Shown here one piece after another: positions 41,577-49,462 of a stretch of 64,000 bases of DNA. Source of the stretch: JBBQLG01 sp964251665. Its GTDB lineage: Bacteria > Bacteroidota > Bacteroidia > Cytophagales > Spirosomataceae. Location of the stretch: positions 82,904 through 146,903 of the forward strand of contig CAXUKO010000016.1 in the NCBI GenBank assembly GCA_964251665.1. The letters are read 5' to 3'. The position numbers and the translations under genes are program-made. How positions within the stretch are numbered: the stretch's first letter is position 1; every line of letters begins with the position of its first letter. Below the pieces are notes generated by a model. The model was given only the letters and a program-made list of their open reading frames with translations. It had not been told where the DNA came from and did no database searches.

Positions 41577-42836
41577 TCAATCCTTTATGGCATGGTCGGT
41601 CTTGACATTGGCACCTGACCAGATTTTTTTTGCGGTCCAGTCAGCCGGAGGACTACTCCAAAATGGGTCGGTTGCGGGCAACCCCAACGGCAGAAAACCA
41701 ACCGTGCAGAGGTATAAACTTCCTGTCGAAATATAGGTTTCGCCAATGGCTGGCTGATGGCCGCACAGCCCGATCTGAAGCCAGCCCTTTGGGTCGAAGG
41801 TGCCGGATGGGTCTATGGTTCGGTGAATAACGGCGGTAAGTGCGGCCCGTACCTGACCTGGCAGGAGTTCGTCGGGAAGTTGCTGTTGTAGGGCAAGTTG
41901 GGCCAGTAGCTGAAACGCGCCACACCGGTACGCCAGCGACCGACCAAAAGCAGCAAATGACCCGTCGGGGCCAATGAGTCGCTCCTGAACTATGCCGTAC
42001 CGCCGGGCTCGGGTCAAAAGGCTTGTTAGTAGTGATTTGTCAGTTTTATCGGACGCAACCAGCGTTTGAATCACCTCTAACAGCATTGGTTGAATCACGA
42101 AACTGTTATAATAATCCCAATGAAAATCAGGCCCGTCACCATATATTCCGTCGCCTTTGTACCAGGTCTTGTGTTCCCGAATGGCGTAGTCCATCCGCAC
42201 CTCGTCGCCCTGCCCCGTTAGTTTCAGCAGTGCGGCTTCGATTATCGCACTGAACAGCAGCCAATTGTTATAGCCGGGCTTGATGGTTCGGGTACTATGC
42301 AATGCCGCTGTCAGCCGGGTTTGGGTTTCCGGCGACAACTTTCCCCATAGTTGTGTGGGTGCCCGCAACAGCGCGTGGGCCAAAAAAGCCGCATCGACTA
42401 AGGGTTGCCCCCCTTTTGTAAAATTCAGAAAATCGGTCGATTGCGGATCAACGGCGTTACTGATGGCCCGGATACTAAGGTCACGAAAACGATGTTGAAT
42501 AGGTTCCTCGCCAGGTGACGGAGCCGTTTCGAGCCAGGGGGCCAGGCCCGCCAGCGTTCGGCCCAGTGCTTCTAAATGAGATACCTGTTTACGGCTTTCG
42601 AGTTGCCCCGGTGCCGACTCTACGGGCATCGTTTTTTTGAGGGTATTGCTGGACAGTGAAGTAAGCACTGGTTCGGCGATCTTCAGCAACGTTTGAAGCC
42701 AGTACGACCGGTCTTTCTGGCCATCGGTAGCCAACGGGCTGCCCTTTACCCAAGCTAATTCTGATTGCTCTGCCAGCACGGGAATTGACAGAAACGAGGT
42801 CGTCTGGCCTAAAAACCGGCGACGTTTCATAAACAA
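41577..42836 (-). CDS. DUF2264 protein, Tat-type signal
   Basis: 419 residues. N-terminus MKRRRFLGQTTSFLSIPVLA is a twin-arginine signal. The family signature GDGPDFHWDYYNSFVIQPML and GWLQIGLCGHQPAIGETYIS are present, with the ending FWSSPPADWTAKKIWSG. DUF2264 proteins have a six-hairpin barrel and are thought to act on glycans, possibly as lyases or hydrolases; this is family knowledge, not shown. No co-directional neighbour is close. Confidence 0.88.
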   Translation of the reverse strand: MFMKRRRFLGQTTSFLSIPVLAEQSELAWVKGSPLATDGQKDRSYWLQTLLKIAEPVLTSLSSNTLKKTMPVESAPGQLESRKQVSHLEALGRTLAGLAPWLETAPSPGEEPIQHRFRDLSIRAISNAVDPQSTDFLNFTKGGQPLVDAAFLAHALLRAPTQLWGKLSPETQTRLTAALHSTRTIKPGYNNWLLFSAIIEAALLKLTGQGDEVRMDYAIREHKTWYKGDGIYGDGPDFHWDYYNSFVIQPMLLEVIQTLVASDKTDKSLLTSLLTRARRYGIVQERLIGPDGSFAAFGRSLAYRCGAFQLLAQLALQQQLPDELLPGQVRAALTAVIHRTIDPSGTFDPKGWLQIGLCGHQPAIGETYISTGSLYLCTVGFLPLGLPATDPFWSSPPADWTAKKIWSGANVKTDHAIKD

Positions 42837-43309
42837 GTTAGTTTAATTTGATGACTTCGGAACCAGGAACCAGTAAGCAGAAATGCCCCGCTCCATACAC
42901 TTCCCGACTCTCAGCGCAGAAGTTGAGTACTTCTGTAGGAAAGTACATAATTTGTCATTTGACATAGATAGTGTAAGTAGCCGTCGCACAAAAGGAGTGT
43001 GACTGTTGCACAACTCCTGCAAGGTCGAGAATGGCGTTTGCAAATTCACTGAACAACCCAAAGCCCACGTTTATTAGCGTATAAAAGGCTCTTTAAGCTA
43101 ACTTTGATCGTCAGATTGTCTTGCCTTTAGAGTTATGCAACAGCCACGAGCGTTTTTTTGAGATAAATTAACCGTCAGCCATATAATAGAGCTGCTCAGC
43201 CTTATAACACGTTCACGAGGATGGAGCCGTTTTATAGGGTAACAGATAACATCCTTTTGCTTAAGAGAGGATTTTGAGTTAGGCAACGAATATGGGAGAC
43301 TTCCTTATC
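42837..43309. other. Intergenic region, nothing recognised
   Basis: About 470 bases without a credible gene. It contains two copies of a short CTGTTGCA/TGCAACAG-type sequence (near 43003 and 43139), which could be decayed IS ends, but no more can be said. Confidence 0.3.
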
Positions 43310-44449
43310 TTAAGCAATTGCCTCTCGTAAAGCGGCTAAAATGAACGTAGGCTTGTCCATTACATTGGTTAATTTTAATTCCTCAAACACATTAGTTTCT
43401 TCCGCCAGAAAGCGCAAAATTAGACCTGCTGGCAGATGCTTAAATAGGTCGTTGAAGACCAGCCAAGAGGGCCGCTTTCTCTCCGTTAATACCCGCAGAA
43501 AGATGCGGTCATACACAGCGAAACGATCTAACTTGAATCGGTTGGCTCTGACTGGCAACTGGCCTAGGGCTAACTTGCTAGCGATGTCATGACACTGTTT
43601 TTGAATAAAGCTAAAGGTATACCCCGTAGAGGCCTTGGTGGCTCCACCAGCCGTGCCAATATTAACGATGGCGCCTTCACCCACTGGAAAGGCCGCATTC
43701 GTCATGGGAATTACGCCCGACTCAACGTGAGTTACTCGGTACTCGTTGAGCCCTAAGTAAGTTTGAATGTACTTATCCAGAGCCTGGTCATATTGAGCGG
43801 ATTCTAAGGTATTAGGTGAGAAAATTGTATATTCAACCAAGGCTTGGCAAGGACTGGTGGGTAGCACATAAACAAACCGACAGTCATTTTCTTGCTCGAC
43901 TCGAAAATCCATCAAAACTGGCTTTTCGACATCAAAACTAGCTTGATCCGTTTCAATGAAGTAACCCCTGAAGTGTTGAAGTAAGAAATGGGTATGGGTT
44001 GATTGAGCGGGATTTCGAAAGGCACTGTTGAATACGTAGGTCGCTTTATAATTGTTTTTTGCCCCGGCCACCGAGCCATCTGGATAGATGGAGACAATTT
44101 GGTCTTGCTTAAAAACTACATTAGGATGCTGCTCAATAAGTTGAAAGCAGTGCTCATAGAAGGCGATGCTAGTTAACATTTTATACTTATAGGGGCCGAT
44201 GTCTACTTGCGCCGAAAAGTCCGGCGAATGAAACATAAGCTTGTCCCATTGGCTTTTTACGCATGCCTCAAAAGGACCCTCTTGGGCCTGCCAGAAGCAC
44301 CAAGTTCGATCGTTAGTTTGCTTTAAGTCCTGATCAATCAGTAGAATATTTTTTTTGGCAAGTTTCTCCTCGGCAAGAAGATAGCATAGCAGGCTTAGAC
44401 CGGCAGCCCCAGCGCCTGCAATAATGTAATCGTAGTTTCTTTGATCCAT
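43310..44449 (-). CDS. crtY: Lycopene beta-cyclase
   Basis: About 379 residues from Met at 44449 (MDQRNYDYIIAGAGAAGLSL). The longer frame adds a 23-residue tail without family sequence. The FAD-binding GAGAAG, NDRTWCFW, PYKYKMLTS, PTSPCQALVEYTIFSP and NIGTAGGATKASTGYTF mark the lycopene cyclase family. It closes both ends of lycopene to make beta-carotene, at the membrane. No other carotenoid gene lies near, so it is an orphan; the rest of the pathway must be elsewhere. A stop-to-next-gene gap of more than 400 bases isolates it. Confidence 0.93.
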   Translation of the reverse strand: MDQRNYDYIIAGAGAAGLSLLCYLLAEEKLAKKNILLIDQDLKQTNDRTWCFWQAQEGPFEACVKSQWDKLMFHSPDFSAQVDIGPYKYKMLTSIAFYEHCFQLIEQHPNVVFKQDQIVSIYPDGSVAGAKNNYKATYVFNSAFRNPAQSTHTHFLLQHFRGYFIETDQASFDVEKPVLMDFRVEQENDCRFVYVLPTSPCQALVEYTIFSPNTLESAQYDQALDKYIQTYLGLNEYRVTHVESGVIPMTNAAFPVGEGAIVNIGTAGGATKASTGYTFSFIQKQCHDIASKLALGQLPVRANRFKLDRFAVYDRIFLRVLTERKRPSWLVFNDLFKHLPAGLILRFLAEETNVFEELKLTNVMDKPTFILAALREAIA

Positions 44450-44760
44450 ATAGATGTGATTATACCTACTAGGGGTTCTTTTAGTAAATGGGTAAAGAAT
44501 TACTCTTAGGAAATTCAATGCCCATTTTTATTAATTATTAGACGTTTATAAAAAGGGTCATTACTTGATAATAGAATGAATCAGTGGTTACCAGCTACGA
44601 GCGGTTTCTTAACTGTTGGTTCAAAGTAGTAAGACTTATTCAATTCTAGCGGCTGAAGCCGCGCATAGTCAAGCCATTAATGGCGTTTGCTACGAATAAA
44701 CTGCAACGGGCGATGACCACAAATTTCCAAAAAGTTATTGCTAAAGATAGACAAGCTTTC
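44450..44760. other. Intergenic region upstream of the lycopene cyclase gene
   Basis: AT-rich. It should contain the promoter of the cyclase gene; no consensus element stood out. Confidence 0.3.
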
Positions 44761-44953
44761 TTAACCCACATCGGTCGCTAGTTGTGATACATTCTCAGGA
44801 CCCAACTCAATTAGTTCTAGGGAACGCATTATGCGGGCGATCTTGTAATAGCTAGAAAAGGAAGTACAGAACTGTTGGTTAAAAAGACGGTTTAGTGTCC
44901 GCATCGACAAGCCAAACTTATTGGTTAACCATTGAAAGTTGATTGGTTGGTCT
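44761..44953 (-). pseudogene. AraC DNA-binding domain fragment
   Basis: Without start codon, the minus strand reads FQWLTNKFGLSMRTLNRLFN and then YYKIARIMRSLELI followed by VSQLATDVG, the pattern of an AraC double HTH. A stop follows VG, where the family has GY/F and a further helix. The frame closes upstream near 44954. It is a debris piece of a regulator. Confidence 0.65.
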
Positions 44954-45031
44954 TAATGGACTTGTATGTAAGTTGTAATCGGTAGGAGCTTGGCTTGAGT
45001 AGTCGAAGGTAACCCGAGTTCATCTGTTTCA

Positions 45032-45219
45032 GCTACTTAATCAATCGTAACCAGCGACCACTATGCCCCTCCAGCGCAATGGGCTGGTTGATGTTTACGG
45101 GTCTGTTGGTCAATACATCGATGCCTGACGCATAACGTTTTAGGGCAGTGGTTAAGCGAACGGCCTTTGCCGGGCCATCATTGATGAGGAAATAATGATC
45201 GGCTTTAGGCGCGGTCTAT
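45032..45219 (-). pseudogene. C-terminal end of a glycosidase-like gene cut by an IS
   Basis: The minus strand encodes, up to the IS boundary, PKADHYFLINDGPAKAVRLT then GIDVLTNRPVNINQPIALEG and ends GRWLRLIK with TAG at 45032-45034. The pattern resembles the C-terminal domain of beta-galactosidases (GH42-like), which is inference. The rest of the gene is not found on the far side of the IS element, so it was lost. Confidence 0.5.
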
Positions 45220-45250
45220 GGCGCTCCCCAATAGTTGGACAGGTTTTGGG

Positions 45251-46190
45251 TCAATTTAAGCTGGTGTTGTTCAGGAGTGAAATTGTACTTTTCTCCCTTT
45301 CCACCCCTTTTTCATACCAACTCGTAGGCGTTTGATAGCCCAAAGATTGGTGTTTCCGATCTTGGTTGTAAAACCGAAAGTAGTTGCTCAATCCTTCCTG
45401 CAACTCGCGCCCGTCTGAGTAGGCCCGTAAGTAAAGATGTTCGTATTTAATGGTGCGCCAAAATCGCTCCATGAAAATATTGTCCAAAGCTCGACCCTTA
45501 CCGTCCATACTGATCTTTATCTCATTGTTAATCAACGGACTAAGGAATACCTGGCTCGTAAATTGACTGCCCTGATCCGTATTAAAAATCTCTGGTTTGC
45601 CCCACTTGGTTAGTGCTTCCTGCAAGGCATCCACCGCACCGGCGGACCGGCAAAAGTCAGCCAGCAGTGTATTGCTCAGTCGCCAGCTCAAAATGAACCG
45701 GCTGTACCAGTCGATCACCGCCGGTCCGCCGGTGCGGCATAAATACAGAAAACCACTTGCCATCGGCACATACGTGATGTCAGTCGACCAAACCTGATTG
45801 ACTCGCTCGATTGATACACCCCGTAATAAATAAGGGTAGATCGTATGGCCAGGCTGCGGCTTAGAAAGATTTGGTTTTGGCCCAACCGCTTCCAAACCCA
45901 TGAACCGCATGAGTCGTCGGATACGCTTGATATTTAGAGGTTCTGCTTCGGTAGTGAGTTCCTGATGCATCCGGCGAACTCCCATTTCTGGTCGGTCAGT
46001 AAAGAGTTTATCAATTCGCAGCATCAACGCCAAATTTGCTGCTGACTCGCCCACTGGCTGGTAGTAGTAATTGGATCGGGGAATGCTCAACAACGAACAC
46101 TGTTGACTGATACTCAATTGCGGATGCGATGGCTCAATGAGGTAGTTACGGTCTGAGCCTAACTGGTCCGCAATTTTTTTTTGAGCCAGT
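45251..46190 (-). CDS. IS3-family OrfB with two in-frame five-residue insertions
   Basis: The integrase part is otherwise complete: LIEPSHPQLSISQQCSLLSI, the HTH_21 part (RPEMGVRRMHQELTTEAEPL), VNQVWSTDITYVPMASGFLY with the first Asp, EIFNTDQGSQFTSQVF with the second and ALDNIFMERFWRTIKYEHLY with the Glu. RTGGP is inserted between YLC and AVIDWYSR, and RSAGA between ADFC and VDALQEAL. These are the same 15-mer in opposite orientations. The frame is preserved, so a protein may be made, but inserted turns in the core probably affect it. Confidence 0.85.
45635..45649. repeat. GC-rich micro-insertion 7 (15 bp, exact 15-mer)
   Basis: CGCACCGGCGGACCG on the plus strand; on the coding strand CGGTCCGCCGGTGCG followed by GTGG. 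Adds RSAGA to OrfB between ADFC and VDALQ. Confidence 0.92.
45722..45736. repeat. GC-rich micro-insertion 8 (15 bp, exact 15-mer)
   Basis: CGGTCCGCCGGTGCG on the plus strand, inverted relative to insertion 7. Adds RTGGP to OrfB between YLC and AVIDW. Confidence 0.92.
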
Positions 46191-46474
46191 CGTTTTCGAC
46201 TTTCAGTTGTCCAATCTGCTGAAAGAGCGGGTTTTCGATCTGCTCCCGCTGCTCTATATTGAGCGTCGGTTTGTTGGCTTGGGAGTCGAAGAGTGTGGGT
46301 AATCCATCGAGTACCTGGCGTTTCCAATCGGTAATTTGCTGGGCATGGATACCAAAGTCGCTGCTGAGCTGGGCCAGCGTTTTGGTTCCTTTTAGGGCTT
46401 CGAGTACCACCGCTCGGGCGGCCCCGTTTGGTCTTGAAGGCTGCGTCGTGGACGCGACGAGTTGACTTGGTCAT
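46159..46474 (-). pseudogene. IS3-family OrfA shifted by a 16-bp micro-insertion
   Basis: Starts MTKSTRRVHDAAFKTK. The 16-bp insertion at 46411-46426 then moves translation into another frame; without it the OrfA continues VVLEALKGTKTLAQLSSDFG and DWKRQVLDGLPTLFDS. By chance the insertion links the OrfA N-terminus to the OrfB frame, making a 407-codon reading that is not a normal transposase. The zipper part ends ENDWLKKKLRTS. Confidence 0.85.
46411..46426. repeat. GC-rich micro-insertion 9 (16 bp, exact 16-mer)
   Basis: On the minus (coding) strand CGGGGCCGCCCGAGCG followed by GTGG, identical to insertion 4 in IS3 copy 1. It lies almost at the same OrfA position as insertion 1. Confidence 0.92.
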
Positions 46475-46690
46475 TTTTGGACATTTTGTAGGGCGAAACT
46501 AATTGATTCAAGTTATCCTACCTGTCCAGGTTTTGGGGAGCATTATATACTATTCCGTGATTAGCTCCTTGTGTCCCTAACTTTGGGGGAAGACAATTAG
46601 GTTTCATCGGTTTTAAAGCGGCTCGCAGTCAATACATTTGTGTGAATTTCATACAAAGTTCTACGTAAACTTTATTACGCTTTTAAGGTG

Positions 46691-47527
46691 ATGCCCATTC
46701 CCTTTGAGTACCACGATTTTTTCACCACTCCGCCACTTGACCAGACCATCCGTAAGTTTTGGCTGTTGGACAATCACGCCAATTCCCAACCTGTACTCAA
46801 TCAACATGTACTCCCTAATGGCTGCTTTAATGTGGCCTGCGTAAGGGGGGAAGGTGCGGTAATTCGAACCCGGAATGGGGAACTGACCATGCTGCCCGCT
46901 TATTATTTCTGCGGACAAGCTACCCAAAGTGTCGATGTGCTGATTCGGCCTTTTACGCAGCTACTCATGCTTCAACTTCATCCGTGGTCCGTATCTGCTT
47001 TAACCAATCAATCAGTAAAGAATATCACTGACACCGTAGTACCACTGACTGACATTTTACCTCAGCTTGCTTCTTTATTCGACCAAGATCAGACCCAAAA
47101 AGACCAAAGCAAGTGGTGGCCTAATGCAATTATTTCGGTAGTCGAATCGGGCTGGCTTCCCTTGTTGGCCACTGCTCCTCATCCACTGCTTCAGCAGGCT
47201 TGTCAACGACTCATGCAACAAAAAGGCGGTAGCAGCGTCCAGGAACTGGCTCAGGCCATGAACTGTTCGACTCGCTTTTTGGAGAAACTCTTTAAACACT
47301 ACTTGGGCCTCTCGCCTAAACGCTTCTCGACGATTCTACGGGTACGAGCGGTCGTTGATGTCCTCAAGTTGAAACTATCAGACCAGTCGTTAGCGCAAGT
47401 GGCTTCTGATTATGGCTTTTACGACGAAGCCCATTTTAGTCATACCCTGAAGGAATTGATCCATCATTCGCCTGGTAAATTTGACCCTACCCACTATTTG
47501 TTACCGCTTAAAAGCCCAGGCTACTGA
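46691..47527 (+). CDS. AraC-family regulator (DUF6597-type sensor)
   Basis: About 278 residues from ATG 46691. N-terminal sensor FEYHDFFTTPPLDQTIRKFW and HVLPNGCFNVACVRGEGAVI match the family that senses oxidative or unknown signals (DUF6597). C-terminal HTH: VQELAQAMNCSTRFLEKLFK and QVASDYGFYDEAHFSHTLKE. The alternative GTG is 3 bases upstream. It precedes the esterase gene at 47605 (77 bases) and may control it. Confidence 0.9.
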   Translation: MPIPFEYHDFFTTPPLDQTIRKFWLLDNHANSQPVLNQHVLPNGCFNVACVRGEGAVIRTRNGELTMLPAYYFCGQATQSVDVLIRPFTQLLMLQLHPWSVSALTNQSVKNITDTVVPLTDILPQLASLFDQDQTQKDQSKWWPNAIISVVESGWLPLLATAPHPLLQQACQRLMQQKGGSSVQELAQAMNCSTRFLEKLFKHYLGLSPKRFSTILRVRAVVDVLKLKLSDQSLAQVASDYGFYDEAHFSHTLKELIHHSPGKFDPTHYLLPLKSPGY

Positions 47528-47604
47528 ACCGTTCGCATTTTTACAATTTTAGAACTTATGCCTTAGCTAGCTTTACGGCCTGCTGATTATCTAGAATTCA
47601 TTTT

Positions 47605-48297
47605 ATGAATCGTTTTTTTCTTTGTTTATTGTTCGTTATCTCTTACCTGGTTGCTAGCGCCCAAACTGAACCGGCTGTTAAATCGAAAGTAAAATACGAG
47701 TATTCACTTTATCTGCCGAAAGATTATCAAGTCACTAAACGCAGTTATCCACTAGTAATATACCTACACGGCGGTTCGCAACGAGGTAACGACTTAACGA
47801 AACTGGCCGAGTACGGCCCCCCTCAGCTCGTCAATCAAGGAGAAGAGTTTCCCTTTATTATTGCTTCGCCTCAATGCCCAGACGGCAAATACTGGTCTAC
47901 CGACAACTGGCTCGATCCGCTTTATTCGGACCTGCTGGCTAACTACCGAATTGATCCCAAGCGGGTTTACCTAACGGGTATTAGTATGGGAGGATACGGC
48001 ACCTGGCAGACAGCGGTGGCTTATCCTAACAAGTTTGCCGCTATCGTGCCGTTATGTGGTGGGTGCGATGACTCCACCCAGATCTGCCGCATCAAACACT
48101 TGCCGGTGTGGACGTTTCATGGTACGGTAGATGACAAGGTTCCCTTCGGCCTTACTGACAGGTTAGTGAAACGCTTGCGTGCGTGCCAGGGTAGGAATAA
48201 AGTTAGATTTACCAAATTAGTTAAAGAGGGTCATGAGATTCAGTATCTCTATCAGAGGAAGAAGATCTACAGATGGCTATTAAAACAGCACCAATAA
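47605..48297 (+). CDS. Secreted alpha/beta-hydrolase (phospholipase/carboxylesterase-like)
   Basis: 230 residues with signal peptide (cut near ASAQ). The nucleophile Ser lies in YLTGISMGGYGTWQTAVAYP, the Asp candidate in WTFHGTVDDKVPF and the His in VKEGHEIQY. LVIYLHGGSQRGNDL is the oxyanion region. The form is that of small carboxylesterases or feruloyl/acetyl-esterases of Bacteroidota. Exported; the substrate is unknown. Confidence 0.88.
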   Translation: MNRFFLCLLFVISYLVASAQTEPAVKSKVKYEYSLYLPKDYQVTKRSYPLVIYLHGGSQRGNDLTKLAEYGPPQLVNQGEEFPFIIASPQCPDGKYWSTDNWLDPLYSDLLANYRIDPKRVYLTGISMGGYGTWQTAVAYPNKFAAIVPLCGGCDDSTQICRIKHLPVWTFHGTVDDKVPFGLTDRLVKRLRACQGRNKVRFTKLVKEGHEIQYLYQRKKIYRWLLKQHQ

Positions 48298-48428
48298 GAT
48301 TATTTGCAACGGACTGTATTTTCGCATTTTATGATCTGAAAAAATTCTGAGATATTCGCTCTGAATCAATACGTCGCTGAAGTCGAACTGCTTTCGAACG
48401 AGTACTATCGTCTAATCTACATGAGCCA

Positions 48429-49229
48429 ATGGCGCAAAATCGTTCACTCCTTCTTGCCCTTCTGCTGAATCCATTCATCGCTCAGGCGCAACTTGACCTG
48501 GTCACCCCATTCAAAAACTGCCCCGGAAGTGGCAGTACGACCATCTACGATAACAATCGTCATCAGTGGATTTATAGTGATTCATTAGACGCGCAAAAAG
48601 CGACCTTACCCGCTTCAACCTTCAAAGTCCTCAATTTACTGATTGCTTTAGAAACAAAAGTCATTCGGGATGAGAATGAAGTAGTAAAATGGGTTGGAAA
48701 AGTGGATACGGTACTCTACGGAAACCGCCCTGAAATCTATCATGACATGACCATCAAAGTAGCCTTCGAGCTTTCAGCGGGTTGGGTGTTCATTGAATTA
48801 GCCAAGCGGGTAGGCCGGGATCGATACCGCCAATACTTGACCAAGTGCCACTATGGAAATGATGATTTAAATGAGGCAGGTACCGATTTTTGGAATATTG
48901 GGTCATTTGGTATAAGCCCAATCAACCAGATTAATTTTTTAAGAAATGTTTACTCGGGTGAGGTGCCCTTTTCAAGGCGTAATCTAACCATTCTAAAACG
49001 AGTGATGGTGACGGAGAAAGGAGGGGATTATACCATACGGTCAAAAACGGGCTGGACGCGCTATGGGGGTAATGATACGGGCTGGTGGGTAGGGTATGTC
49101 GAAAAGAAAGGGAATACCTACTTTTTCGCGACCCGCTTGATCAAGAGCTTACAGGTATCGAACCCGAATTTTGGGCCCTGTCGGAAAGAAATAACGAGAA
49201 CCATCCTTCATGAACTCGATGCAATCTAA
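48429..49229 (+). CDS. OXA-type (class D) beta-lactamase/PBP-like protein
   Basis: 266 residues, exported (signal peptide about 1-20). The class D serine motif STFK is at Ser63-Lys66 (ATLPASTFKVLNLLIALET); HYGNDDL is the Y-G-N motif and SKTGW the K-T-G motif. The second motif, usually S-x-V, reads SAGWVF (Ser116-Ala-Gly), so its Val is lost. In class D enzymes that triad shapes the pocket for carboxylated lysine, so activity may differ. It could be a beta-lactamase or a BlaR-like/penicillin-binding relative. No regulator pair (BlaR/BlaI) is adjacent. Confidence 0.85.
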   Translation: MAQNRSLLLALLLNPFIAQAQLDLVTPFKNCPGSGSTTIYDNNRHQWIYSDSLDAQKATLPASTFKVLNLLIALETKVIRDENEVVKWVGKVDTVLYGNRPEIYHDMTIKVAFELSAGWVFIELAKRVGRDRYRQYLTKCHYGNDDLNEAGTDFWNIGSFGISPINQINFLRNVYSGEVPFSRRNLTILKRVMVTEKGGDYTIRSKTGWTRYGGNDTGWWVGYVEKKGNTYFFATRLIKSLQVSNPNFGPCRKEITRTILHELDAI

Positions 49230-49462
49230 AACCATTTCATAAAATGTGACAATATCTGTTGCTTAACCCCCCATTTATTGAAGCAGACGCATGAAGATTC
49301 TATTGTCTTAAGTAGGAGGGTTTATTGAGACTATGTTTCCAAAGATCTCAGCCATACTCAATACAGGCTAGTCGTGAGTCATTTTAACATAGTTTAACCT
49401 TTCGGCTATAACATAGCTGAAGTACGATTCATAAGTTTGGGCCTACACCAAAGCCCCGTTGT

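Larger units (their letters stand above)
45222..46542 (-). mobile_element. IS3-family insertion sequence, copy 3 (interrupted)
   Basis: About 1.32 kb. The two ends share GCTCCCCAA at the outside and TGGACAGGT inside, 22 bases with four differences (45223-45244; 46520-46541). No target duplication is visible, so sequence next to one end was lost or recombined. It carries OrfA and OrfB with three micro-insertions. Confidence 0.85.

Noticed and set aside
492..46426. Micro-insertions as introns, inteins or programmed bypass elements
   Set aside because: They are far too short for introns or inteins, and no take-off/landing features of ribosomal bypassing are visible; simple insertion explains the reading.
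45251..46474. A continuous 407-codon reading from the OrfA start into OrfB of IS3 copy 3
   Set aside because: It exists only because the 16-bp insertion shifts OrfA into the OrfB frame; residues after MTKSTRRVHDAAFKTK up to the OrfB domain are nonsense. Not counted as a fused transposase.
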